Source of the DNA: Lethocerus indicus
Taxonomy: Eukaryota > Arthropoda > Insecta > Hemiptera > Belostomatidae
DNA: 64,000 bases
Assembly: GCA_019843655.1 (NCBI GenBank)
Contig: JACDQD010000003.1
Location: 929,346-993,345, forward strand
Reading direction: 5' to 3'
Of the stretch, positions 29,001 to 40,254 are shown one piece after another. The position numbers and the translations under genes are program-made. The notes beneath the pieces are model-generated. The model saw nothing but the letters and a program-made list of their open reading frames with translations. It made no database searches and had not been told where the DNA came from. Positions within the stretch are counted from its first letter, which is position 1; the number at the start of each line of letters is the position of its first letter.

Positions 29001-32000
29001 ATTCATTCTCGATACAAAAATACAAAAAAAAAAAAAAAATCTCGATAAAATCAGTTCAGAATTTAAAGTTGAAAGGAACGAGCCGCTTAAGCAGTGTCGC
29101 GTTAAGTATCGGTAATTATCGAAATTTTAAAACTTCCCACACAATGTCGACAGTGGTCCCAAGTTGAGACACGCTTGTCTTATAAAGGAAAGTTGATATA
29201 TTGAAAATTTTTTGATTGAAAATTGAAACTTTAAAAATAATTTAATGTCATTTCTATTGCAGGCTTTATAGCAATTCGATATCCAATAATATAGACCGTA
29301 ATACTACTGTAGAATAGGAACAGACTGGTTTCAGAGGCACGTTACAATTCAATTCAAATTTTTTTCACGTCGAGTATACACGCACTTTGTATCCCTCAGA
29401 GTATACATTCATATTTGTCGTATATAGCGGACTTGCCTGGAATTTTGCGACAGACATGTGCTCCTTGAGATGAAGAAGTACGGTATAGACTAAGTCCGTA
29501 TTTCCGCTGTCTATCGCCTTCAGCAAAGCCGTTTTCGCCTGCTTCAAACTTAACAGGAGGGGAACCTGTTCGTTGGCTTTCGGTTCGTAATCGATTAACT
29601 GTAAATGACAAAATTTCGTAATTACGACAATTATTCAAAATTATAGAATACCGTAGAAAAGAAACGAGGACATCTTTTTTTATTATCTATCTATTTATTT
29701 TATAATTTCTTAACGACCTTATCCCGACTCAAAAGGACAGACTTAAACAGAAAATTTGGACTCTTAAGGACGTTACTAAAAACGGACGTCGAAATTGAAA
29801 CTCGAGCGACAAACTGACAATATACAAAGCGATATTGAAACCGACACGGATATACGGTATTGAGCTATGGGGTTCCTCCAGGAGAAATCCGACATCGCTC
29901 GCATCCAGAGATTCCGATCGAAAGTCCTTCGCACCGTCCTTAATGCTCCCCCCCCCCTGGGGTATGTTTCTAACCGGACAATCCACAATGACCTCTCAAC
30001 ATACCCGGAAAGTCGACAAAGTCGCAAAATCCCATTTTCCCGAAGATCCACTCCCCGCCGCCCCTTTCTCCTAATCCCAATCCACTCCTGTTCAATCCCC
30101 CCCTCCTCTCCTCTCTCACCCATCCGTTACGGATGGTTTCTTTTGTCAAGCCGTTCAAGTGGGAAACATACACTCAACACTTGTACGTTTAATTATGTTA
30201 TAATTGATTGTACAAATACAGAAAAAAATGAAAAAAAAAATGACCTTATGACCGATTATACAGTTTGCGATATGTCTCCGACCACTACTTACGACTAAAT
30301 TACAAACTTCCATGACATACGGGAAATTAATTACCGAGATAAATACCGAGGATTAAAGGACCAGTCTAGTAGAATACGGAAGAACCCGGTGGCCGAAGAC
30401 ACGAACCGGTAAGTTGGCCTTTAAAGTACTTCACGCTTTCCACTCTCACCCGGTTTAGTTTCTGTAGTGAAATAAGTTTCTCGCTATCGTTTTACGATTA
30501 CAGGCAAAGCTGCAGAGTGTATTTACGCCGGCCCGCTTCTCCCGATCAAAAAACTAATGTCAACGTTGATATCGTAACCGATATTGTCCGTTTATCTTGA
30601 CGTAGAATATCGTACAGTTTACCTTAATTGCTAATTCCGTCCTTCCGCAGTCGGCGGCTTTCTTCGCAATCGCCGTATACGAAACGCCCGTATTTCTGCC
30701 CAACTTTTCGGCGATTTCGCGCGCAATTTGTTCGTTACCGATATTCGTCTGTTTGACCTTAAACAGACGGAAACGTAAACGATCAGTTTCAGTGAGCTTG
30801 AAACGACCTGTAAATAAAAAAAAAAAAAAGCGTGCGGAAAAACCCACCTTGTAACAGGCCCAATGCGACAGTATTTTGCTGGTATCGGATATTTTCAGAA
30901 ATTTCGCTATTTCCAAAGCGAGAAAATAATGCCGCCTAATCAGCAATAGGTCGATAAGGCCGGTGACTGATAGTGACTGAAGTCTGACACATTGTTAAGT
31001 GGTAACGATATTTTTTTTTCGTTTTAATTCAATTTACAGACGCGACTACGGCCTGTTTAATATCTATAGCGGCGGTCTAATTTGACACTTTTGATAATAA
31101 AACTGACGGTAGGTCTAGTCTTTATTACGGTAGTGAGGAAATCATGTGGCCATTTCCGCTTATGCAGTACAGAGAAGTCGAATTAAATTTGAAACGGAAG
31201 GATTTACATTAGGAAAACTGCCGGTTTAGATTTTCAAATGGAAATGAGTTGTGAAGCTAGATCCCCCGTAAAGGTGGAGCATTAATTATTTTACAACGGA
31301 TTGCAATGATTGTATTTTGTGTAAATTATTAATTTTGTAACTAACAGTTGTGATCCGTTGTCGTGAAGTCTAAGCAGTGATTTGTAAAGTCGTTTAATTT
31401 CTGTACGTTTGAGCTTTGTATCTCGATTCAATGCCAGGCAGTAACAACAGTCCAGACTGGACAATGCGGGTAAACAAGAATTATATAAATTCTCGGGGAA
31501 GTAATCCAATTGTAAACAATTCAAATTTGACCGAAAAGCGATAAATAAACCGAATATACTGTCGATTTTGCACACGGCCAATCTTAGCATCGATAACGTT
31601 AGAAAAAAATTGTTTAATTAAGCAATTAAAAATAATTAATTAGCGCCGCTGAAGGATACTGCGAATAGGTTAGCGGTATGCCGATGTTTGGATTGCGAAT
31701 GGCGTTCAAACAGCGCAGAACTCTGCACATCGTCACGTACGTTTCGGGAGAACAGTCCTTCAGGAACGTTTTACCGAACTGGGCGGCCTGCAAAAAACGG
31801 ATATTTCGTTTCATAAATAAACGAACAGCAATATAAACGAGAAAACAGTATGTATATTAATTAATTAATTTGATATACCTGTTTCGTGGTCTGCGAGGGG
31901 TTGGAATACTGTAGGTTCGTGATGTTTCTGTCTCCTCTCGCTGCCGGTTAGGTCTATCTGCTAGACCGGTTTCGGCCGCTCGCCATCTTCAGTAGCACTG

Positions 32001-35000
32001 CGTTAGTCACTGTCACTGTCACAGTACAGTGGGCAGTGAGGATGCCCCCCGAAAAACATCCAAAGTGCTAACAGTGACTAACACAGCGCTACTGAAGATG
32101 GCGAGCGGCCGCCGAAACCGGTCTAGCAAAAGACCTAACCAGCGAGAGGAGACAGAAACATCACGAACCTACAGTATTTTTGGAATTATTCATTGAACAT
32201 TAGAAGGAGCGAAGAAAACATTTTAACTACTTTAAATATACGAAAAACCTAACACAATATTTTTTATTTAGAGGCGCTGTCTTTACTGTTTTGAGGAAGA
32301 TTAAAAAAAAATTGTCTCTACTGTCTTTCAAACACTATGTTTCTTTCCAACATTCATATTCATTTTACAAATATACATACATTTAAAATTATATTTATAA
32401 ATTATATATATTTAAAATAACTAAATGTTATATTAAAGATTTTTTTTTCCCTTTAAAAATTACCTTCATTAACATTTTCTGTGTGTCAGGGGTGAATACA
32501 TGACCGGCGGCTTCTATGCACTGTTCGACAGCTTTAAACAATTTCGACTGGACCAAATGGAGGTAATCGTTCGCGTGATGACTTTTTCTCTGGAAAAGAA
32601 TTCATAAAGTCCGTTCATAAGACCGATATATACTTGACGATAAAATTATTATAATAAACGGTGAATTCGGTAAACACGTCGCGGCGTCAGTACCGTTCTC
32701 TCGGCGATATTTATTATTATTATTATTATTATACGCAATCGACGTACGGTCTAAAAACAGAAATTATTTCACCTGGAACTGTTTCGACGCGTCCAATAGG
32801 TAGGATCCCGGAGCGCTGCTGTTTATCCTGAATATGTCCCTGACGACGGTCGGCACTTTCTGCAGAATTTCCAACGACTGGTGGGTAATGACGCGCGTAC
32901 AGTCGACCTCCTGGACAAGAAATACGCGCGTGTCGTACGAAAAACGGATGCTTTCCTCGGAAAACGCGACTACCTCAATTTCAGTACCCCAGTTGATGAC
33001 GACAGCGTCGTGTCCGCACCTACGGAATAACGATAATAACGACGATTCATTCATGACAGAGTAAATTAAATGAGTTTCACTAAATTGGAAGTACAAAATA
33101 ATTTAGTTAGTATTGACATTTTATTCTATAGCATTCTAAACCTTTTATTCGTTCACTTTATTTTATCCTCGCGTATACTACAATAAACAGACTCGTGACA
33201 AGTGTGAACAATAATGAAATAAGGCTATCGCTTATTAATGAAATTTTAATCCTAATTGATCCCATTAAATTCCTCGCAGGAAAGGAACAATTTATAGTCG
33301 ACCAAATTCTATTCGGTCTCGTTTTACAGATGAAAAAGTGCTGAAAGTGATAATTCTAAAAGGAAATAGTCCTCGAGATGAGTTCGAAGGACTCGCAACA
33401 AGAGGCGAAACAATTCGGTTTCGTACAACAATGGCCACTGTACTCCAAACCGTAATTAGAGCACGGAACGGGTATTCGAAACAATTTAAAACCTATTCGG
33501 CCGATTGGACTTCAGAGCCTTCAGACTCCAAATAGAGTTCAGTAGCGTAGTTTTCTCGATCTTCTGACTCCAGCCGTCGGTTCGGCCTTTCGCCAGACCA
33601 GCAGTTCGGCTACTCGCGCCGTCTTCAGTAGTCTGCCGGCACGGATTGGGGATGCGGGCGCAAACAACCGACACCGCCTCCAGCAACCGGGAGAGAAGAT
33701 CGAGAAAACTACCGTATTCCAAACCCCCCTCCCGGGAACGAAGATATTCAGCTTACCAGACCAACTGTGCGGGTATCGACTGATTCCACGTGTCATAAAG
33801 GCGCACCGTTTTTCTCAAATCCAAAGAGCCCAACCACAATTTTCCTCTGTCGTTAAATATAGCGATGTATTCGTATTTCGAAGTGATCGCCATATCGATT
33901 ATCGAATAGGCTTCGGCTCCGAGATCGACGCTCTGTTGATCAAAAACAAAATATAGCATCGACAGAATACACTCGAGGCCTGATGGCAGTAAAACTGCCA
34001 TCAGAATCCGTCTTATTTAATCACCTACGTGTCAATATCTTAGTACGAATAACTAAATATTAGTAAAATATTTAATTTCTTCCAGTTATCAGAGGCTTAC
34101 GATGATTCAACCTGTGACCACTGTCCAAGAGTTACCCTGGAGGTATATCTCCTCTATTTATGCTAAATTATACCGAACGTGCTTAGATACAATTCGAATA
34201 ATAAATAATTGGAATCGTATAATGCTCTAAACCTTAGCCATTGACGCCCGAGAGTAGCCTCTACATTCGAGTTTTATCGACGAAATTTAAATTTGATTAC
34301 ATTTCAAATCTCTACAACAATTCGAGATTTACCATGTGGAACGCGTGGGATTCGCCTTCGTTCAAAGAGTATATCTCTTTGCCGCGCGCGAACAACACTC
34401 TGCTGTGGCGCTCTTGACAAACGACCAACCACGCCGTCGGCTGAACATTCGAGCCTGAAAAAATAATAAACATTGAAAAAAAAATTACAAATCGACGCGC
34501 AGAATACCGCTGTTGTATACAGACCTGGAGCTTCGGGAAGCATTCTAATTTTCGGCTCTCTGATGCTATTTACGAGAAAGACGCGGTTGGTTGTAGTTAG
34601 AACGGCGACACCCGTACCCATCATCGTGCTGAATACTTTCGCCGATGCCACTTTAGTGTCCTGCACCTCCTGTGAAAATAAAATTCGAAATAGCGATAAC
34701 CTTTTTTTTTTGTCGTTGTTCTCTTTTATTTCGTTTTAAGCGTAATTCGAGGAAGAGGGCAAAGAACGCGTGAAACCGACAAACCTGGCCCATGCCGAAA
34801 GTGTGCTGATAATTTCCGAACATGTCGTATATGAGTACGGCACCGTCTTCTTGGATGCACAGTAGATCCAACATTGACGTCCATCCCATTTCAATTACCT
34901 TGCCGCTGCTCCACTGAAACAAAACGCTTCCGGTGAAATCGGTTTTTACATTTTACACTGTCGGAAAGAATAAGGCAATATATACTTACAATAAACGATG

Positions 35001-37850
35001 ATATAAGCATCCCGGATGTGGAATATATCGAAACTACGAGCTTTGCACTTCCTTGTACTTTGATGACCTTTGTCCTGTCACGGATGACCACTATCGGTCC
35101 ACCGTACTGCGTCGACGTCAACGTGACAGCGTCAAGATCAATTTCCTTCTGCCAGCCCATCGTGTAAACTTCAAATTTCCTGCGAACAAAATAATTATCG
35201 AATTCGTCGCGATTCTAAACTGTAATCATTTTCGTATTTGTAATCTTACGGACGCTGAAAGTGAAATTGGAAATGTCATAATTAACCGCAATAACTTCGA
35301 CTTTGGCGAAGGCAAGTCCTTGCCATATTACAAAGTCTTATTCAATCTACGTTTATCAGTTCAATCCAACGAATTCGGACCTTAACAAGAATTGCTAAGA
35401 ATATATTTCACGAATAATACAGTGCACACAGAGTGTGGCGACAGCATCCTAAACGTGTTGATAATATAAAAGATTTGTAGAATACAACTTCTAAAGGATA
35501 CTCTTATCGACTTATTAGCAGGTTGAGCCCTCGTACAGTATACATCAGTATATTCGAATTCACACAAAATACGTCATAATAACAATGCTCTCAATCGTTC
35601 AATCGGCGAACGGTGTTGATTTTTAAACAGTTTTAAAAATTAACGAAGAAGCACCACTGACGATGAATTACGACACCATTTATTCGCATTGCATTATTCA
35701 CGAGTAATAGCATGATAACTGAGACACCCCTGACACCGACTTGTAAAAATTGGAGCCAATAAAGAAATATCAATGAAATAAGGCTATGGGTTATCGCTGA
35801 GGGAATCTCGACATGGAAATGTTCACAATGATCTCACAAATGCCGTATAGATGATGCAAGGCAAAGCTGATGAAACAAGTTTCATCACCGGACAATAGAA
35901 CCGGCATTTTCTGTATTTTAAAATATCGTTAACGATATAATTAACCGCTATAACTTAAACTCGAGGAAGGCGGCCTGGCCTATTTTGTAATATAATTTTT
36001 TTAAATTTCTATACGATTCTTTATCCCCCCTTCAGTGCATTTATTCATTTTCTCTTATCCCTGTCCGTGCATAAACAGACTGCCGGCGACGTGTAAAAAT
36101 TAATGCCAATAAATAAACAATAATGAAATAGGGCTATTCGTTATTATCGGGATATTAAACTGGCCGCTAATCTAACAGGCATCGAAAATTAAATTGGAAA
36201 TACGCTGTAGATAGCAACAAGTTACATAACCGAATAGTATCGGCATTCTCTGTATTCTAAACTGTCTAAACTGTGGGCAAATTGGTCTAATATTTATTTC
36301 CTGTTACTATGATTACTTTTTATCCATATAAATATAAAATATATAAAAATAAATATAATAAAAAAATAAAGTATATAAAAATACTTAGTATCCGTAACTG
36401 GGAATGATTCCAGTTTATGATCCCCATGATAACTTTATTTCCTTATTGTTTCCTTTATTGTCATTCATTTTTACAGCTTGTCGCCTGGAGCCTTTCTAGG
36501 GTAAAATAAAGCGATTAAATAAAAGGCCAGGATACAGGGTCATGTAAAAATAGCGTATTTAATATAGGCTGATTCGCCTAGCTGTGGTTATAGCGATTAA
36601 TTGTATTGATAATGACGTTTTACAACGTCGTTTGCTCACTTATTAGTTCGTTTATTAAATTGAGGAAGTTAAAATTTCGTTTTAAGATCCCCATGTCGGA
36701 TCCCGATGTTTATAGCCTTGTTCCATTATTATTTATTTATCGGTGTAAATTGTAACAATTTGTCGCCGGGAGTCCGTCCGTTGTACTGTACGTAAGAATA
36801 AAAAAAAAAAAAATTTAACAAATACACAGCCTGGATAAAAATTAATCGTAGTAACAGGAAATAAATATTAGACCAATTTGCCCACGATGACAGTTTAGAA
36901 TACAGAGAATGCCGATACTGTTTAGTTATGTAACTTGTTGCTATCTATAGCATATTTCCAATTTAATTTTCGACGCCTGTAAGATTAGCGGCCAGTTTAA
37001 TATCCCGATAATAACGAATCGTCTTATTTCATTATTGTTTATTTATTGGCATTAATTTTTACACGTCGCCGGCAGTCCGTTTATGCACGGACAGGTATAA
37101 GAGAAAATGAATAAATACACTGGAGGGGGGATAAAGAATCGTATAGAAATTTAAAAAAAATTATATTACAAAATAGGCCGCCTTCCTCGAGCCTAGGTTA
37201 TAGCGGTTAATTATTATCGTTAACGATATATATTTTAAAATACAGAAAATGCCGATTCTATTGCTGTCTCTATAAGGCATTTGTGAGATCACTGTGAACC
37301 CCTGGCCTTATTTCATTAACGTTTCTTTATTGGCTCTAATTTGTGGCCACTCCTGAATAATGCGATGCGTCGTTCGTAATTCATTTTCGGCGCGGCTTCT
37401 TCATCAATTTTTAAAACTGTTCACAAATCGACGCAGCGTCGTCGTACGACACATTTCGTGCGAATTCGAATTATACACACGTATATCGTACGAGGACTCA
37501 ACCAGCCGATCCCTTCGACAACTCTTTAATATTATTAATATCGGTGAAATATATTCTCAGCGACTCTCGTCAGTACGTAGATAGAATAAGACTTTGTAAT
37601 ATGGCAAGGATATGATAATCGAATGGGGGAAACAAGTAGAAATGAATCCCTACAATGGAGTTGAGACTGATCTCGAATTGAAATCTGTCCAGTGCAAGAT
37701 TTTAAGTCTTGCGGAAGGGCTTCGTGCACTGGGGCAAAAGTTGAATTTGTTAATGGCACACTGTCGGTGACAAATACAAGTTTTATAAACTCACCTGAAG
37801 TATTCATCCTTTCCGTGTGGACACCAATCTGCTGTCAGCAGAGTCGTCAT
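26047..37850 (-). CDS. VPS16: VPS16, HOPS/CORVET core subunit
   Basis: Seventeen exons: 37795-37850, 34990-35179, 34785-34913, 34525-34669, 34333-34454, 33757-33932, 32773-33019, 32464-32589, 31660-31787, 30848-30983, 30623-30748, 29437-29598, 28832-28981, 28215-28465, 26729-26825, 26213-26316 and 26047-26128. They sum to 2427 bp and 808 residues (human about 839). The start [19 protein letters not shown] and the segments [59 protein letters not shown] and [15 protein letters not shown] track human VPS16 throughout. The N-terminal half is a beta-propeller and the C-terminal half an alpha-solenoid. It tethers endosomes and lysosomes through HOPS and CORVET. The last exon is shorter than in human. 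Intron 9 is U12-type and intron 12 uses a GC donor. Several introns carry mobile elements. Confidence 0.95.
27639..27705 (+). other. Near-perfect 25-bp hairpin in VPS16 intron 14
   Basis: Arms 27639-27663 and 27681-27705 are reverse complements except for one position that is a G-U pair in plus-strand RNA. The loop is 17 nt. The size suits a pre-miRNA-like hairpin read antisense to VPS16, or a small palindromic insertion. Function is unknown. Confidence 0.55.
29690..30160 (+). mobile_element. Decayed Jockey-like LINE fragment
   Basis: In VPS16 intron 11 the plus strand encodes [20 protein letters not shown] and then, in another frame, [13 protein letters not shown] and [12 protein letters not shown]. 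This is the C-terminal reverse-transcriptase region of Jockey-clade LINEs. It is closely related to the fragment at 6945-7870. A frameshift and missing 5' part make it inactive. Confidence 0.7.
31870..32172 (-). mobile_element. Hairpin retroposon-like element, copy 3
   Basis: This is in VPS16 intron 8. The constant end TTGATATACCTGTTTCGTGG is on the left. The arms contain GGTTCGTGATGTTTCTGTCT and its reverse complement at the right. The 31659-bp-side intron boundaries are unaffected. No clear target duplication was found. Confidence 0.72.
33126..33245 (-). repeat. Single diverged monomer of the VPS16 intron-1 repeat
   Basis: The string AACAATAATGAAATAAGGCT followed by ATCGCTTATTAATG matches monomers of the 35615-37435 array. 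It lies in VPS16 intron 6, in the orientation of that array's left arm. Confidence 0.5.
33545..33745 (+). mobile_element. Hairpin element, diverged copy
   Basis: The terminal arms GTAGTTTTCTCGATCTTCT and AGAAGATCGAGAAAACTAC are perfect reverse complements. The interior has the family motifs GGTTCGGCCTTTCGCCAGACC and GTCTTCAGTAGTC. The right end resembles the constant end (CGTATTCCAAACCCCCCTC). It lies in VPS16 intron 6. Confidence 0.6.
35615..37435. repeat. Head-to-head array of about 290-300-bp monomers
   Basis: In VPS16 intron 1, segment 35615-36340 is the reverse complement, with scattered mismatches, of 36831-37435. Examples are TAATATTTATTTCCTGTTAC against GTAACAGGAAATAAATATTA, and TATTTTAAAATATCGTTAACG against its partner. 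Each arm holds about two monomers with a GTCGCCGG-AGTCCGT motif, and the spacer holds two more diverged ones (near 36475 and 36765) in plus orientation. An RNA of this region could form a very long imperfect duplex. Confidence 0.75.
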
Positions 37851-38913
37851 TTCCCCCTCGTTATAGTTGGAAGACTGTTTCGGATCGTTGGTAAATTTCA
37901 GTTTATTTCAAAACTACACTAAAACTATAAACCGCTTCGGCGTTATTTGGACCAAGATACGACTGGAAGTTGAATTGAACCGGCCGAAAAAACTAAACGT
38001 CAGATCGGACATCGCTGGCCGAACGTAAACACGAATGTAACCTCCCACGAGTACCAACCCGTTGGTACAGGTTATGATAGGCCGGATCAGAACCGAATTT
38101 TTTTTTTCCTTTTTGAAACTCGTAAAAACTAAAATTTTGTTACGAAATAGGCGTTCGCCAAACGGCAGTATTTCCCAGTAAGTTCTCAATTATTAACTGT
38201 AGCCGAAACCGTACAAATTACGGCCCTCCGGGTACACGCCCATTGATGATGCTGGATAAGCCCGATTTATAATCACTTTTTTTTATAGTCAACAGTTAAC
38301 AATAACAATTAATTAACGTACCGGATTTACGGCAGTGAAATTGACAGTGTTGTATAAATAAATTCTGTGAATATTTCAACATATTGTGTCATTGTTGTAT
38401 ATATATGGCACCGTGTTGTAATTCATGCAATTACAGCATAAAATCTGACCATAAAATATCCTAACATTGTACACCGTAATTTATTCTCTATTCGATGGCC
38501 GAATGATTATCAAATGAACAGAATTTTACTAAAGAGTATGTATCAATGAGGCATTCATTTAGATCATAATTTATAATATTATTTTGTTGAAAACATCATC
38601 TTGTAACTGAAAAAACAAATGAAATAAATAATTATTTAAAATTAATTAACGCGAACAAATTAATACCTAAATACTTTTAAAGCGGATATTTGGAAATTTA
38701 TTATCCCTTAGCTGAATGTAATTCAATAAATAAATATATATATACTCACAGATTGTGTAAATGAAAATTAACAGAATATTTAACTTGATTGATCCCTGTG
38801 ATAACCAAATTATTGAAATATTCAGATTTTACGGAGTGGAGAGATTTTTTATTATTTCGGAGTTAATCAACGATATATTTCTATATTGAAATTTATTTTC
38901 AGGTATAAGCAGA
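37851..38913. promoter_or_regulatory. Divergent VPS16-MESH1 intergenic region
   Basis: About 1.06 kb between divergent start codons, AT-rich. A possible splice acceptor just before 38902 suggests a non-coding MESH1 first exon upstream. No other gene was seen. Confidence 0.4.
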
Positions 38914-39700
38914 ATGAGCGATTCGACCCTAATAGCCGATATCATCAGGTGCGTAAATTTTTCCGCTATAAAGCACAAGGACCAAAGGCGAAAAGACGGC
39001 GAGAAAACTCCGTACATCAACCATCCAGTCGGCGTCGCGCATATATTGACCGAGGAAGCCGGAGTGACGGACAAAAACGTGATAATGTCGGCGCTTCTGC
39101 ACGACACGGTCGAGGACACGGACACGACGTTCGACGAGATAGAAACGCATTTCGGGCCAAAAATCAGGTCCATCGTTGAAGAGGTCACCGACGACAAAAC
39201 GCTGCCGAAACAGAGGAGGAAACAACTCCAGGTATTTTGGCATTCGGCCAGACTTAAAAGAATCGACTTGAACCGGATTACTGAGCCCGTTTCCGAAATC
39301 GACCTCGAACAACAAACTCGCTATTTACCGTATCGATTTTTCGATTCCCCTTAATTTTTAAATCAAATAATTAGTTTTTCGTCTCAAGCCGGGTTCAAAA
39401 AAAAACCCGATTTTCCTTCGATCAGAATTTGTCGCTAATTTACTCGGCGTTGATTTAATTGAATTTTTAAAACTGCAGATTGAACACGCGCCTAATTCAT
39501 CGGAGGAAGCGAAGCTGGTCAAATTGGCCGATAAACTGTACAACCTGAGGGATCTGAAGAGGTGCAAACCCGAAGGTTGGACCGACGAAAGGGTGAACGA
39601 GTACTTTGTCTGGTCGTCCAAAGTTGTGGAAGGATTGCGGGGCACCAATAGGATAATCGAAGACAAATTAGACGAAATTATTAAATCCCAAAAAAGATAG
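38914..39700 (+). CDS. MESH1: MESH1, metazoan SpoT homologue / HDDC3 hydrolase
   Basis: Exons 38914-39231 and 39479-39700 total 540 bp and 179 residues, the length I recall for human MESH1. The HD-domain metal ligands are visible: His37 in YINHPVGVAHI, His63-Asp64 in ALLHDTVEDTDTTF, and Asp124 in KLVKLADKLYNLRDL. The family member removes the 3' diphosphate from (p)ppGpp and, in animals, the 2' phosphate of NADPH. EVTDDKTLPKQRRKQLQ and GTNRIIED agree closely with the human protein. PSAT1 follows in convergent orientation, 554 bp away. Confidence 0.95.
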
Positions 39701-39784
39701 TACTCGTACTGATTGTTGTTATTAATAAATAAGCCGTATTATAATACTATTTTTTTTTTGAACGGGACGAATTAGTTTTGTATA

Positions 39785-39935
39785 CCCGTTATGTGGGGTC
39801 TGCTACGGTTTTTTGAATACTACCGTAGTTTGGTCTTTTGATAAACCGGTTTTCGGCTGCTGTCTTCTTGTGACAGAAAAAAAGGTTTAGCGAAAGACGA
39901 AACCGGCGAGATGATGGAGAAGATTGAGAAAACTA
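39785..39935 (-). mobile_element. Hairpin element, short diverged copy
   Basis: The left side resembles the constant end (TATACCCGTTATGTGGGGTC). The arms are GGTCTTTTGATAAACCGG against GGTTTAGCGAAAGAC. It sits in the MESH1-PSAT1 intergenic region, with no clear target duplication. Confidence 0.55.
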
Positions 39936-39959
39936 AAAATACCTAAATAGACAATAAGA

Positions 39960-40170
39960 ATGTGCTAGTGCTGTTTTCTATACGGTTTTGACGTCCCACA
40001 GTTATCACTGGCATCCTGTCAACTGTTTAAGCATGTTGATTGCCAAATCAACCAAATAATGCGAGTGCTGACTGGCCGCATTGAGACGTACGATATATTA
40101 GGAACCCTTCAAGACATTCCCATAAATACCTTTAATACTCCAATCGGCTGTTGAGGATCTACACGCGTCA
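39960..40170 (+). mobile_element. LINE 3' fragment, decayed
   Basis: The plus strand encodes QINQIMRVLTGRIETYDI, followed by LGTLQDIPINTF. This resembles the segment after the reverse transcriptase in CR1/RTE-like LINEs (L-N-MRI-TGT--STP). It is short and broken. Confidence 0.5.
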
Positions 40171-40254
40171 TTTCGCCCTCACTTTCTGTAATCGCTGATT
40201 TTTTTTTATCGCATTTTATTTAAATATAATTTTCGTTAATTCAACGTACATTGA

